Below are positions 35,059 through 42,636 of a stretch of 64,000 nt of DNA, in pieces; position 1 is the first letter of the stretch, and each line of letters opens with the position of its first letter. Origin of the DNA: an uncultured Spirochaetales bacterium (GTDB lineage Bacteria; Spirochaetota; Spirochaetia; Sphaerochaetales; Sphaerochaetaceae); the NCBI GenBank assembly GCA_944388965.1, contig CALXKL010000002.1, forward strand, positions 215,321 through 279,320, written 5' to 3'. Made by a program: the position numbers and the translations under genes. Below the pieces are notes generated by a model that had not been told where the DNA came from, did not search any database, and worked only from the letters and a program-made list of their open reading frames with translations.

Positions 35059-36448
35059 AGGTGTCAAGATGTTCCTCGTATGTCATTGAAGTGTACAACT
35101 TTCCATCCTCGTCGTGAAGGTAGTAGAGGGCCCCGGTGTCATCTCGCATGAGAACGGCGAGCACCGCCTGGGCACCTGGGCAGCCTATGCCCGAAGGCGG
35201 CAGACCCGGCCTGCGTCTGGTGTTGTATGGCGTGTCGCGTTCGTACACCGACTGCGGCACGTCGCCTCTCCAGTCGTCAAGCTCGTAGCGCGTCGTCGCA
35301 TCGATGCCGAGCGGCATGCCCGCCTCCAGACGGTTGAGGATGACGGCGGCGATGACCGGCATCTGCGTCTCGTCCTGTGTCTCGCGGTTGACCATGCTGG
35401 CGATGGTGACCACCTGGTCCAGCGAAAGGTCGGCTGCCATCACCTGTCCGGACAGGCCTGAGAGAAGCGAGAGCATGGCACCAAGCATGTCGGAAGCAAG
35501 GTCCTTTGCACTGGAGAACCGATAGCTGCCGGCAAGCAGCCACCCCTCGATGAACGACATGGAGAACTCCTCCTGAAGCGACCGGCATGCATCGATGAAG
35601 GCTCCGGAAGATGCCAGTCCTCTGTTGGCAAGCATCCTGTCGATGTCCTCTATCGTATAGCCGGGCCAGATGGTCAGCGTCGAAGGACGTCTGTCCGTGA
35701 TCATCTTCGCCACCTCCTCCACGCTCTGTCCCGGAGCCACAAGGTAGGTACCCACCTGTATCGATGACGTCAGGCCGTTCGCCTCGAGGTGCTCCAGCAG
35801 CGCATCGCCATCGATGAGCGGGGAGAACAGCGAAGAGACCTGGCGTGCGCCCATGCCCTCCTCTATCTTGACGGTGTACGCACCGGCAGCCTCCACGGCA
35901 GGAAGGGAGGGAGAGGTTGGGACAGGAGCATCATCGGAGGACGACCTCGTGACGGCGAGGACGAAGACGGCGATCAGGATGGCCAGGATCAGGGCGAAGG
36001 CGATTCTGATCAGGAAGAGCGACCAGTCCCCCTTCTCCTGACCTCCTGTGCTCTTCACATCGACCTTCGACTTTGTGACAGAAGTCTCCTTGTCCTTCCT
36101 TATCTGATTCTTCATCGAAGAGAAACGATCCGTACTGGGAACATCTTCACGCTTCTTCTGTTGAGCTGTCTTCTTCTCTATGCCAAGAACCTTCTGCATG
36201 CGCTCGGCACGGGGCATGTTGCCGAGGTCGGGAACGTCCGGAAGACTTCTGGCCGGCATTCTCGAAGAGGATGTCACACGGGCCTTCCTCAGCTTTTCGC
36301 CGGTCGGTTGCGCCGTCGGCTTCCTTACGGATGTGGCCGGACGGTTCCGTCCTCCCCCTTTTGCGGTCGTCTTTGAAGTGGATGACACCCCCTCGGTCTT
36401 TGCCGGTGCGTTCTTCTTCGCGGGGACCTTGAAGCTGTCCTGGCTCAT
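35042..36448 (-). CDS. mltG: Endolytic murein transglycosylase MltG with long cytoplasmic N-terminal tail
   Basis: 468 residues. Residues 1-150 are Lys/Arg/Ser/Pro-rich and probably disordered in the cytoplasm, a membrane anchor LFLIRIAFALILAILIAVFV follows, then the YceG domain. Catalytic Glu lies in SMVNRETQDETQMPVIAAV, and PYNTRRRPGLPPSGIGCPGA is the family signature. MltG cuts nascent glycan strands at the inner membrane. The start overlaps the stop of the coiled-coil gene upstream (ATGA), so the two are coupled. Confidence 0.92.
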   Translation of the reverse strand: MSQDSFKVPAKKNAPAKTEGVSSTSKTTAKGGGRNRPATSVRKPTAQPTGEKLRKARVTSSSRMPARSLPDVPDLGNMPRAERMQKVLGIEKKTAQQKKREDVPSTDRFSSMKNQIRKDKETSVTKSKVDVKSTGGQEKGDWSLFLIRIAFALILAILIAVFVLAVTRSSSDDAPVPTSPSLPAVEAAGAYTVKIEEGMGARQVSSLFSPLIDGDALLEHLEANGLTSSIQVGTYLVAPGQSVEEVAKMITDRRPSTLTIWPGYTIEDIDRMLANRGLASSGAFIDACRSLQEEFSMSFIEGWLLAGSYRFSSAKDLASDMLGAMLSLLSGLSGQVMAADLSLDQVVTIASMVNRETQDETQMPVIAAVILNRLEAGMPLGIDATTRYELDDWRGDVPQSVYERDTPYNTRRRPGLPPSGIGCPGAQAVLAVLMRDDTGALYYLHDEDGKLYTSMTYEEHLDTYEQVH

Positions 36449-37479
36449 CTCATGCGCTCCTTGACATTGGCGATCTTGCGCCTGAGCGCCCTGTTGTCGT
36501 CCTCTATGCCGGCTATCTCGCCGTTGATGCGGTCTATCTCGCTTCTGAGCTCGCGGATCTTGCCGTCGTTGAAGGCTATCATGCTGGTGAAGTCCGCAAT
36601 CGCGGAGTACTCCTTCTCGCGTTCGATCTCCTTCTGGCACTCCTCGATCCGTCCGTTCAGCGAAAGCATCTCCTGGATGCAGTCGAGGAAGGCCTCCCCA
36701 GTGTCGGGCCCGATCCACTTGGAACCGTTGTCGAAAAGATACATGCCGTACGCGACACCGGCCTCGTTGGCACCGTTTCGCTCCTCCTCGAACAGCCTGT
36801 CGAGGTCGTCGTCCTCGTCCAGTTCCATACGACCTGCGGACAGCCGGTGCCTTCTGGCTTCTATATCCCGGTCCAGGGCCTCGTATGATGAAGAGAGCGA
36901 GAGATGGGCCTCGAGCAGGTCTCGGGCCTTTTCACCATTCAGACGTCCGCACAGGTCCTTCTCCTGAAGGGTCTCGAAGCACTTTCTGAAGACGGTCTCC
37001 TGACCTCTCATATACATCGAGAGCCTCGCCCTGCCGATCGCACCTGAAATCCCGCCGGAACGGGAGGCCTCGACAAGGCGTCTGTTCTCATCGACGAAAG
37101 GCGCAAGAGCCGACGCCACCGCCGCATCGCATTCGGGGCTTTCGGCCTGGGCGAATGCCAGAGCACCTATGCGAACGCTCAGCTGGGACAGCTTTCTCTG
37201 GTACTCTCCACGCTCCTTCTGTAGTCTTGAGACCCTCTCCTGTCCTTCGCTGAGCCGCTTCTCGAGCTCGTCGCGTGCCATTTTTCTGCTGTTGACCGCA
37301 TTGAACGACCTCTCGGCATCGAGGAACGCGGTACGCAGCGATGGACTGATGAGCGTAAGCGGCCCGTCCTCCAGACGACCAGCCAGACTCGCAAGGCGAT
37401 AGGCCTGCCGTCGCAGCTCGCTCCATGCGCTGTCCATGTCCTTCTGGATCTCGTCTATGCGGGTCTTCACGCTGTCCAT
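36445..37479 (-). CDS. Coiled-coil protein of unknown function
   Basis: 344 residues, highly charged and helical, with heptad-like stretches at residues 1-110 (ARDELEKRLSEGQERVSRLQ) and 270-344 (IRELRSEIDRINGEIAGIED). No signal peptide or membrane helix. It is translationally coupled to mltG and may organise or control it; that is inference. ATG 37479 has no Shine-Dalgarno, and a consensus -10 lies eight bases before it. An in-frame TTG at 37485 is less likely. Confidence 0.78.
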   Translation of the reverse strand: MDSVKTRIDEIQKDMDSAWSELRRQAYRLASLAGRLEDGPLTLISPSLRTAFLDAERSFNAVNSRKMARDELEKRLSEGQERVSRLQKERGEYQRKLSQLSVRIGALAFAQAESPECDAAVASALAPFVDENRRLVEASRSGGISGAIGRARLSMYMRGQETVFRKCFETLQEKDLCGRLNGEKARDLLEAHLSLSSSYEALDRDIEARRHRLSAGRMELDEDDDLDRLFEEERNGANEAGVAYGMYLFDNGSKWIGPDTGEAFLDCIQEMLSLNGRIEECQKEIEREKEYSAIADFTSMIAFNDGKIRELRSEIDRINGEIAGIEDDNRALRRKIANVKERMR

Positions 37480-37487
37480 GGACAAGG

Positions 37488-37515
37488 ATTATAGCAAAGG
37501 CGTTCGAATTGACAA
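37488..37515 (-). promoter_or_regulatory. Leaderless promoter of coiled-coil/mltG operon
   Basis: Minus strand TTGTCA (37515-37510), 16 bases, TATAAT (37493-37488), then eight bases to the ATG. The -10 is the perfect consensus. Its -35 overlaps that of the divergent plus promoter. Confidence 0.65.
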
Positions 37516-37538
37516 AGCAGAGGCATGTTGGCTATCCT
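37509..37538 (+). promoter_or_regulatory. Promoter of DbpA-like RNA-binding gene
   Basis: TTGACA (37509-37514), 18 bases, TATCCT (37533-37538). A leader of about 105 bases follows, ending with CAGGAG near the ATG. The -35 shares five bases with the minus-strand promoter. Confidence 0.6.
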
Positions 37539-37649
37539 TTGCTTCGGTTCCGCAGTGCGCACAAAGGGACGATCCAGCCTGCCGCGCACATATGTCTGGA
37601 CCATATTTCAGCATGTGCATGAAGCTGCACACAGGAGTCACAGGAGACT

Positions 37650-38300
37650 ATGCAGAACGATAATCCAATGAGCCAGGACGAGCTTGTCTCGAGAATCCAG
37701 GCCCTGACGGCATCTGTCAGGGCGGACAACAACCCGGAGGAGCTGGAGAAGATCAGGAAGCTCATCAAGAAGAACGTGCCATTCACGCTCCGCGGCTATT
37801 TCATGGCGTACCTTCTCAGGGAGCTGACGAAGGCACCGGCAAGACAGTCCAGGAGAGAGCCCAGAGAGCCAAGAAGGACGCAGGCTCCGGCCCATGCCGA
37901 CGCCGCACCGGCCAGGGAGGAGAAGAAGAGCACTGTCCGCGAGAAGAGCGAAGCTCCGGCAAAGAGGGAGCCGCGCCCCATTCCGGCAGACGCAAAGACC
38001 CTCTACATCAACCTGGGCAAGATGGGTCATGTCTATGCCCGCGACCTGGTGTCCCTGATCACGGCCGATGGAGAGATCTCCAGAGACGACATCTACCAGA
38101 TCCGTCTCCACGACAAGTATTCGTTCGTAACGATGAGCGAGGCCGACTGCCTCAAGACGATCGAGAAGCTCCAGGGCAAGGTCCACAGAAACAGGACCAT
38201 CCAGGTGAACTTCTCCAACAAGGACAGGAAGGCCGCCGACCAGAGCGCTGAGGAGAAGGTTTCCGATGGACAGGAAGCTGGAGATTCTGTGCAGGACTAA
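37650..38300 (+). CDS. Stand-alone DbpA-like RNA-binding domain protein
   Basis: 216 residues. Residues 1-60 are helical, 60-115 are a basic Pro/Ala/Arg/Lys linker, and 115-190 form a DbpA-type RRM (TLYINLGKMGHVYARDLVSL, then YSFVTMSEADC). In DbpA and related DEAD-box helicases this domain is the C-terminal rRNA-binding part; here no helicase is attached. It may bind structured RNA in ribosome assembly. The 3' end overlaps the MBL gene by 35 bases. Confidence 0.82.
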   Translation: MQNDNPMSQDELVSRIQALTASVRADNNPEELEKIRKLIKKNVPFTLRGYFMAYLLRELTKAPARQSRREPREPRRTQAPAHADAAPAREEKKSTVREKSEAPAKREPRPIPADAKTLYINLGKMGHVYARDLVSLITADGEISRDDIYQIRLHDKYSFVTMSEADCLKTIEKLQGKVHRNRTIQVNFSNKDRKAADQSAEEKVSDGQEAGDSVQD

Positions 38301-38901
38301 CGGTCCGCTGGCAACCGGCTGCTATATCATCAAGGACGGCGCGAAGGCCTATCTGGTCGATGCACCGTCACCTGCAGACAAGCTCATCGACACGCTCGAT
38401 GGGCTTTCTCTTTCACTTGAGGCCGTCTACCTCACGCATGGCCACTTCGACCACATCATGGCGATACCGCAGCTGAGGAGACGCTATCCGGACATGAAGG
38501 TCGCCGTAAGCGCCAGGGATGCAGGGCTGCTTGACAGGAAGGTCTGCCTGGAGGCCCTGTCGCGTTTCGGCATTCCGGGCGATGTGGAGGACTTCCCTCC
38601 ACCCGACATCCTCCTCGGGGACGGTGACGAGACGCTGTTCGGCTACCGCGTGATCGCCACCGGAGGCCACACCCCGGGTTCCGTGTGTTTCCATGGAGAG
38701 GACGACAGGATACTGTTCACCGGAGACACTCTGTTCAGGGGAAGCGTAGGCCGCTGCGACCTCGGAGGAGACGAAAAGGAGCTCAGGTCATCCCTGACCC
38801 GGCTCCTCGAGATCATCGCCGACGATACGACGCTGCTTGCAGGTCATGGACCGTCGTCCACGTTCGGCTACGAAAAGGCCCACAACCCGTTTCTCATGTG
38901 A
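38266..38901 (+). CDS. MBL-fold metallohydrolase, glyoxalase-II-like
   Basis: 211 residues. The zinc motif is YLTHGHFDHIMAI, followed by GGHTPGSVCFH, FTGDTLFRGSVGRCD and AGHGPSSTFGYEK, which give all metal ligands. This subgroup hydrolyses thioesters such as hydroxyacyl-glutathione or bacillithiol conjugates; the substrate is not known. The ATG lies inside the end of the RNA-binding gene, with GAGGAGAAGG as its ribosome site. Confidence 0.9.
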   Translation: MDRKLEILCRTNGPLATGCYIIKDGAKAYLVDAPSPADKLIDTLDGLSLSLEAVYLTHGHFDHIMAIPQLRRRYPDMKVAVSARDAGLLDRKVCLEALSRFGIPGDVEDFPPPDILLGDGDETLFGYRVIATGGHTPGSVCFHGEDDRILFTGDTLFRGSVGRCDLGGDEKELRSSLTRLLEIIADDTTLLAGHGPSSTFGYEKAHNPFLM

Positions 38902-38912
38902 ACGAGACGGAC

Positions 38913-39269
38913 TCAGGCGTTGCGTCTCTTCTCCTCTGCGCTCTTGCAGTCTATGCACAGCACCGCGGAAGGCATCGCCCTGAGTCTGTCCTCCGGAATG
39001 CGTCTGCCGCACTTGAGACAGATTCCGTATCTGTTCTCGCTTATCCTCTTGAGGGCGTTCTCCACAGCAGTGAGCCTCTTGGCATCCATCGCGTTGAGAG
39101 CCTCCATCTTCTTGAACGCACCTTCGTCGCTTGCCAGATCGACGCTGTCTCCGCGTCCGGTGGCCCCCTCCTCCTTGAAGCTGGAGTTCTCTCCGTTCAT
39201 CCTGTCAAGAATCTCCTTGCGCTCCTTGTAGAGGCGTTCCTTCATCTCTTCAATGAATGTGGCATCCAT
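38913..39269 (-). CDS. TraR/DksA-type C4 zinc-finger protein
   Basis: 118 residues. An N-terminal helical hairpin with acidic tip (DSVDLASDEG) precedes the zinc finger CLKCGRR...CIDC near the C terminus, the TraR/DksA layout. DksA-like proteins bind the RNA polymerase secondary channel and tune stringent-response transcription. ATG 39269 follows GGGGG about 11 bases upstream; the longer frame to 39365 would span the promoter. Confidence 0.88.
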   Translation of the reverse strand: MDATFIEEMKERLYKERKEILDRMNGENSSFKEEGATGRGDSVDLASDEGAFKKMEALNAMDAKRLTAVENALKRISENRYGICLKCGRRIPEDRLRAMPSAVLCIDCKSAEEKRRNA

Positions 39270-39315
39270 GTTCTGTAATTCCCCCCATTGCCGTCGGTTT
39301 GGATGTGTATATGGC

Positions 39316-39343
39316 AATATAGCAGGAATTCCTCTTATGTCAA
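39316..39343 (-). promoter_or_regulatory. Promoter of the DksA-like gene
   Basis: Minus strand TTGACA (39343-39338), 16 bases, TATATT (39321-39316). Transcription would start near 39309, giving a leader of about 40 bases. Confidence 0.65.
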
Positions 39344-39365
39344 GAGAAAACTCCGAATGTAACAT
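39337..39365 (+). promoter_or_regulatory. Possible metK promoter
   Basis: ATGTCA (39337-39342), 17 bases, TAACAT (39360-39365), 4 of 6 in each box. It overlaps the -35 of the divergent DksA-like gene. It would give a metK leader of about 163 bases. Confidence 0.35.
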
Positions 39366-39371
39366 GCAAGG

Positions 39372-39534
39372 TAGTTACAACACTTTGCCACACAAGGAGC
39401 TATCTCAGATTCACAACTCGTGGTGAATTTTCATGACGTTGGTCCTCCCCTTGTCGACGATGCGAATCCATGATATCTCTTGATATGACGTAGGCCAGAA
39501 GTGCGTCATACCCTTGTCTCGAGGAGGACGCCCC
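39372..39534 (+). promoter_or_regulatory. metK 5' leader with Shine-Dalgarno-sequestering potential
   Basis: GTCCTCC (39442-39448) is a perfect complement of GGAGGAC (39523-39529), which contains the metK ribosome site. Between them are TATGACG/CGTCATA (39484-39490 with 39504-39510) and the alternative hairpin ATATC-TCTT-GATAT, which uses part of the same sequence. ATTCAC/GTGAAT forms another small stem near 39410-39426. No known SAM-riboswitch consensus was recognised. Confidence 0.45.
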
Positions 39535-40710
39535 ATGACCAGATGCTTCACAAGCGAATGCGTGACACCCGCACATCCAGACAAGCTGTGCGACCAGATC
39601 TCCGATTCCATACTCGATTCGATGCTGTCACAGGATGAATACACCCGCGCCGCCATAGAGACGACGGCGTGCCTGGATTTCGTCCATGTGATGGGAGAGG
39701 TCACGACCAGGGCGGAAGTCGATGTGGAGGCGATCGTGCGCGACACGATCCGCCATGTCGGATACACGAAGAGCGAGTACCTGTTCACCGACCAGGTGAG
39801 AGTCGTGACGACGCTGCACGGACAGTCGCCGGACATCGCCCAGGGCGTGGATCTCGACGAACGCCTGGGTGCAGGCGACCAGGGCATGATGTTCGGCTAC
39901 GCAACATCTGAATGCCCAAACGGGATGCCTCTCACGGTCAACCTGGCTAGAGGGCTGGTGGACGAGCTGACGAGAGCACGGCGATCAGGCGAAATCCCGT
40001 TCCTCAGACCAGACGGCAAGGCCCAGGTCAGCGTGGAATACAAGGACGGAAAGGCCAGGAGGATATCTTCGGTGGTCCTGTCCAGCCAGAGCGACGATGA
40101 CGTGGACATCGAGGAGATCAGGCGCATCCTCAGACGGGAGGTCATAGACAAGGTGCTCATGCAGGACATGGTGGATGACGACACCCGGTACTACATCAAC
40201 CCGACGGGGCGGTTCGTCCTCGGAGGTCCTGCGGCCGATACCGGCCTGACAGGACGCAAGATAGTATGCGACACATATGGAGGCTGGGCACCGCATGGAG
40301 GCGGGGCGTTCTCAGGCAAGGACGCGACCAAGGTGGACCGGAGCGCCAGCTACGCCGCACGCAACATCGCGCTGACGATAGTCAGGAGTTCTCTGGCGGA
40401 CAGATGTCTGGTCCAGCTTGCATATGCCATCGGGGTGCCGGATCCGGTATCCGTGTTCGTCGACACGTTCTCGACAGGTCTGGTCGACGACGAGTTGCTT
40501 GCCCAATGGGTGCGCACAAGCTGGGACCTGTCCCCCACGGGGATCATCGACGAATTCCACCTCAGGAAACCCGGCTACGCGGTGCTGTCCGAGACCGGTC
40601 ATTTCGGTGGAGACCAGGAATGGGAGCATGTCAGCGGAAAGCGCATCGAATCGCTCAGGAGACTGATGTGGCGTTCGGGACCGGTCAGCGGCCCTTCACG
40701 TCGTCGCTGA
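39535..40710 (+). CDS. metK: S-adenosylmethionine synthetase
   Basis: 391 residues. The signatures are SECVTPAHPDKLCDQISDSI at the N terminus, GAGDQGMMFGYAT and GGGAFSGKDATKVDRSA, with the Lys, Asp and His residues that bind ATP, Met, Mg and K. It makes SAM from Met and ATP in the cytoplasm. ATG 39535 is used with GAGGAGG eight bases upstream, instead of a TTG at 39514. The last 26 bases overlap the convergent small membrane gene. Confidence 0.97.
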   Translation: MTRCFTSECVTPAHPDKLCDQISDSILDSMLSQDEYTRAAIETTACLDFVHVMGEVTTRAEVDVEAIVRDTIRHVGYTKSEYLFTDQVRVVTTLHGQSPDIAQGVDLDERLGAGDQGMMFGYATSECPNGMPLTVNLARGLVDELTRARRSGEIPFLRPDGKAQVSVEYKDGKARRISSVVLSSQSDDDVDIEEIRRILRREVIDKVLMQDMVDDDTRYYINPTGRFVLGGPAADTGLTGRKIVCDTYGGWAPHGGGAFSGKDATKVDRSASYAARNIALTIVRSSLADRCLVQLAYAIGVPDPVSVFVDTFSTGLVDDELLAQWVRTSWDLSPTGIIDEFHLRKPGYAVLSETGHFGGDQEWEHVSGKRIESLRRLMWRSGPVSGPSRRR

Positions 40711-40888
40711 AACGCCTCATGCTCACGATGACGCCGAGCACGACGACTATGTAGACGACGAACACGACCACCTTCACCCACACCGGTCCTGAATACACCA
40801 TCGACAGGAGGATGAATCCTGCACTCATGCCGACGACCAGCAGTACGATGGCCGCCCACAGTCCCATGAGAGGATTCCGGTCAGCCAT
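40685..40888 (-). CDS. Small membrane protein with two helices
   Basis: 67 residues: LWAAIVLLVVGMSAGFILLS and VVVFVVYIVVVLGVIVSM are two membrane segments, with a basic C terminus (MRRFSDDVKGR). The function is unknown. It starts within the last eight bases of thrH, which favours coupling, and its end overlaps the metK 3' end on the other strand. Confidence 0.6.
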   Translation of the reverse strand: MADRNPLMGLWAAIVLLVVGMSAGFILLSMVYSGPVWVKVVVFVVYIVVVLGVIVSMRRFSDDVKGR

Positions 40889-41486
40889 CGACGAACCTCC
40901 TGATGGTCTTCATGAAGTCGTCGTATGTCGTGGAAAGATGCAGCTGCGGATGCTCCAGGAGGATGTTCTCGGGAGCACGGAACAGACAGCCTGAATCGGC
41001 GCAGGCGATCATGGTCAGATCGTTGTAGCTGTCGCCGGCGGCGAACGTCCTGAACCCCATGCCCCTCAGATGCTCTATGGCCTTCCTCTTGCCGTCATTC
41101 TGGCGAAGGGTGAAGCCCGTGATGGTGCCTTCACCGTCCACGACGAGGCTGTTGCAGAAGATCGTGGGCCAGCCCAGCTGCCTCATCAGCGGAGAGGCGA
41201 ACTCGCGGAAGGTGTCCGACAGGATTATGACCTGCGTCAGGCTCCTGAGCTCGTCCAGGAAGTCCTTCGCCCCGTCCAGAGGACGTATCGTCGAAATCAC
41301 ATCCTGGATGTCGCGAAGCTTCAGGCCATGCTCCCTGAGGATGCGGATACGACTGCGCATGAGCACGTCGTAGTCCGGGACCTCCCGCGTGGTCAGGCGA
41401 AGCTCCTGTATGCCGGTCCTTTCGGCGAACGCTATCCATATCTCGGGTACGAGGACCCCTTCGAGATCGAGACATACGACTTCCAT
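40881..41486 (-). CDS. thrH: ThrH: phosphoserine phosphatase / homoserine phosphotransferase
   Basis: 201 residues. The HAD motif I is CLDLEGVLVPEIWIAFAE, which is diagnostic for ThrH, followed by IPDYDVLM-like EVPDYDVLMRSRIRILREHG, VIILSDTFREF and AAGDSYNDLTM. ThrH dephosphorylates phosphoserine and can transfer the phosphate to homoserine. AGGAGG lies eight bases upstream of ATG 41486. Its promoter shares a -35 with the divergent DMT transporter. Confidence 0.94.
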   Translation of the reverse strand: MEVVCLDLEGVLVPEIWIAFAERTGIQELRLTTREVPDYDVLMRSRIRILREHGLKLRDIQDVISTIRPLDGAKDFLDELRSLTQVIILSDTFREFASPLMRQLGWPTIFCNSLVVDGEGTITGFTLRQNDGKRKAIEHLRGMGFRTFAAGDSYNDLTMIACADSGCLFRAPENILLEHPQLHLSTTYDDFMKTIRRFVDG

Positions 41487-41519
41487 GATGTTTCCTCCTG
41501 GGGATGAATCCGTGGGCAA

Positions 41520-41548
41520 ATGATATGGCAGATGATGCAAGCTTTCAA
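41520..41548 (-). promoter_or_regulatory. thrH promoter
   Basis: Minus strand TTGAAA (41548-41543), 17 bases, TATCAT (41525-41520). A leader of about 25 bases with AGGAGG follows. Confidence 0.6.
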
Positions 41549-41572
41549 CAGGATCGTCTCTCATGCTACGAT
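41543..41572 (+). promoter_or_regulatory. Predicted leaderless promoter of DMT transporter gene
   Basis: TTTCAA (41543-41548), 18 bases, TACGAT (41567-41572), then AGCCCCC and the ATG. The -35 hexamer is the same six base pairs that serve thrH on the other strand. The -35 match is weak. Confidence 0.4.
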
Positions 41573-41579
41573 AGCCCCC

Positions 41580-42485
41580 ATGAAGAGCATTGCAGCATAC
41601 GTCGCCGCATTCCTCACCGGTGCGGTGATAAGCGTCATGGTCGTCGCCAACACGAATCTCGGCCTCGCCACGACCAACGAGGTGTCCATGATCGTCAACC
41701 AGGCCATCGGCGTCGTGCTGGTCACCATCATCCTCCTCGCGGGACGAAGGTCTCCACGGATATCCCCCAAAAGGCGCCCGAGCCGCTGGTACATGTACTT
41801 CGGAGGGCTGTTCGGAATCCTGATCATGATCGCCAACTTCCACAGCGTCAGCCATGTCGGAGCGGGACTGGCCATGGCCGCGGCCGTATTCGGCCAGAGC
41901 CTCACCGGTCTGCTGCTGGACATCACCGGCGCCTTCGGAATGCAGAAAAGGACCATCACCCGCACCAAGGCCCTCTCCATAGCGGTATCGTTCGTCGGAA
42001 TAGTCGTTATGAGCATGTCGCAGGACGGGACATACAGCCTTCCCTATGTACTGATGGGCATCGCAGCCGGTGTTCTGACCATGCTGCAGATGTGCTACAA
42101 CTCGTCCTTCGCGAAAAGCAAGGGCGCCCTGTTCTCCGCAAGGCAGAACGCGCTGTCGGGACTTCTCGGAACCCTCGCCTACGCCTTCATCCTGATGCCG
42201 GAGCAGACCGCCTCCGGCTTCGGTCATCTGGACGGTCTTCCGCTGACGACGATAGCCCTGGGTGGTCTGCTGGCCATAGTGGTCGTCAGCGCGACCAATC
42301 TTGTCATCCCGATGATACCGGCCGTCTATTCGTCCCTGCTGATGTCGTCGGGGCAGATTCTGGCAAGCGTGGCGCTGGATGCGGCGATGTACTCCATCTT
42401 CTCCCCGGCCCTTCTTGCCGGCGCCCTGATCATGCTCGCCGGCATCGCGCTCAACTTCGTCTCCCAGCGTTCCCCGGAGGACTGA
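41580..42485 (+). CDS. DMT-superfamily transporter, duplicated DUF606 (YdcZ-like)
   Basis: 301 residues with about ten helices in two similar halves (starting AAYVAAFLTGAVISVMVV and PYVLMGIAAGVLTMLQM). The halves resemble DUF606/EamA-like small-molecule exporters; the substrate is unknown. ATG 41580 begins the first helix and has no Shine-Dalgarno. The longer frame from 41520 would cross the promoter. Confidence 0.8.
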   Translation: MKSIAAYVAAFLTGAVISVMVVANTNLGLATTNEVSMIVNQAIGVVLVTIILLAGRRSPRISPKRRPSRWYMYFGGLFGILIMIANFHSVSHVGAGLAMAAAVFGQSLTGLLLDITGAFGMQKRTITRTKALSIAVSFVGIVVMSMSQDGTYSLPYVLMGIAAGVLTMLQMCYNSSFAKSKGALFSARQNALSGLLGTLAYAFILMPEQTASGFGHLDGLPLTTIALGGLLAIVVVSATNLVIPMIPAVYSSLLMSSGQILASVALDAAMYSIFSPALLAGALIMLAGIALNFVSQRSPED

Positions 42486-42529
42486 GCATACCATAGTCCT
42501 GGGCATGGCCGGTCATGCCTGCAGGGCAT

Positions 42530-42558
42530 TTGCCATTTCGCACCCATGCGTATATATT
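42530..42558 (+). promoter_or_regulatory. Promoter of DUF3737 gene
   Basis: TTGCCA (42530-42535), 17 bases, TATATT (42553-42558). A leader of about 70 bases ends with CAGGAG before ATG 42637. Confidence 0.55.
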
Positions 42559-42636
42559 CCATCCTTGGAGAGACGGACCAGGTGTGCATACAAAGGGACA
42601 TCACCGGCTCAACGGATACAGACAGGAGTTGACGAT

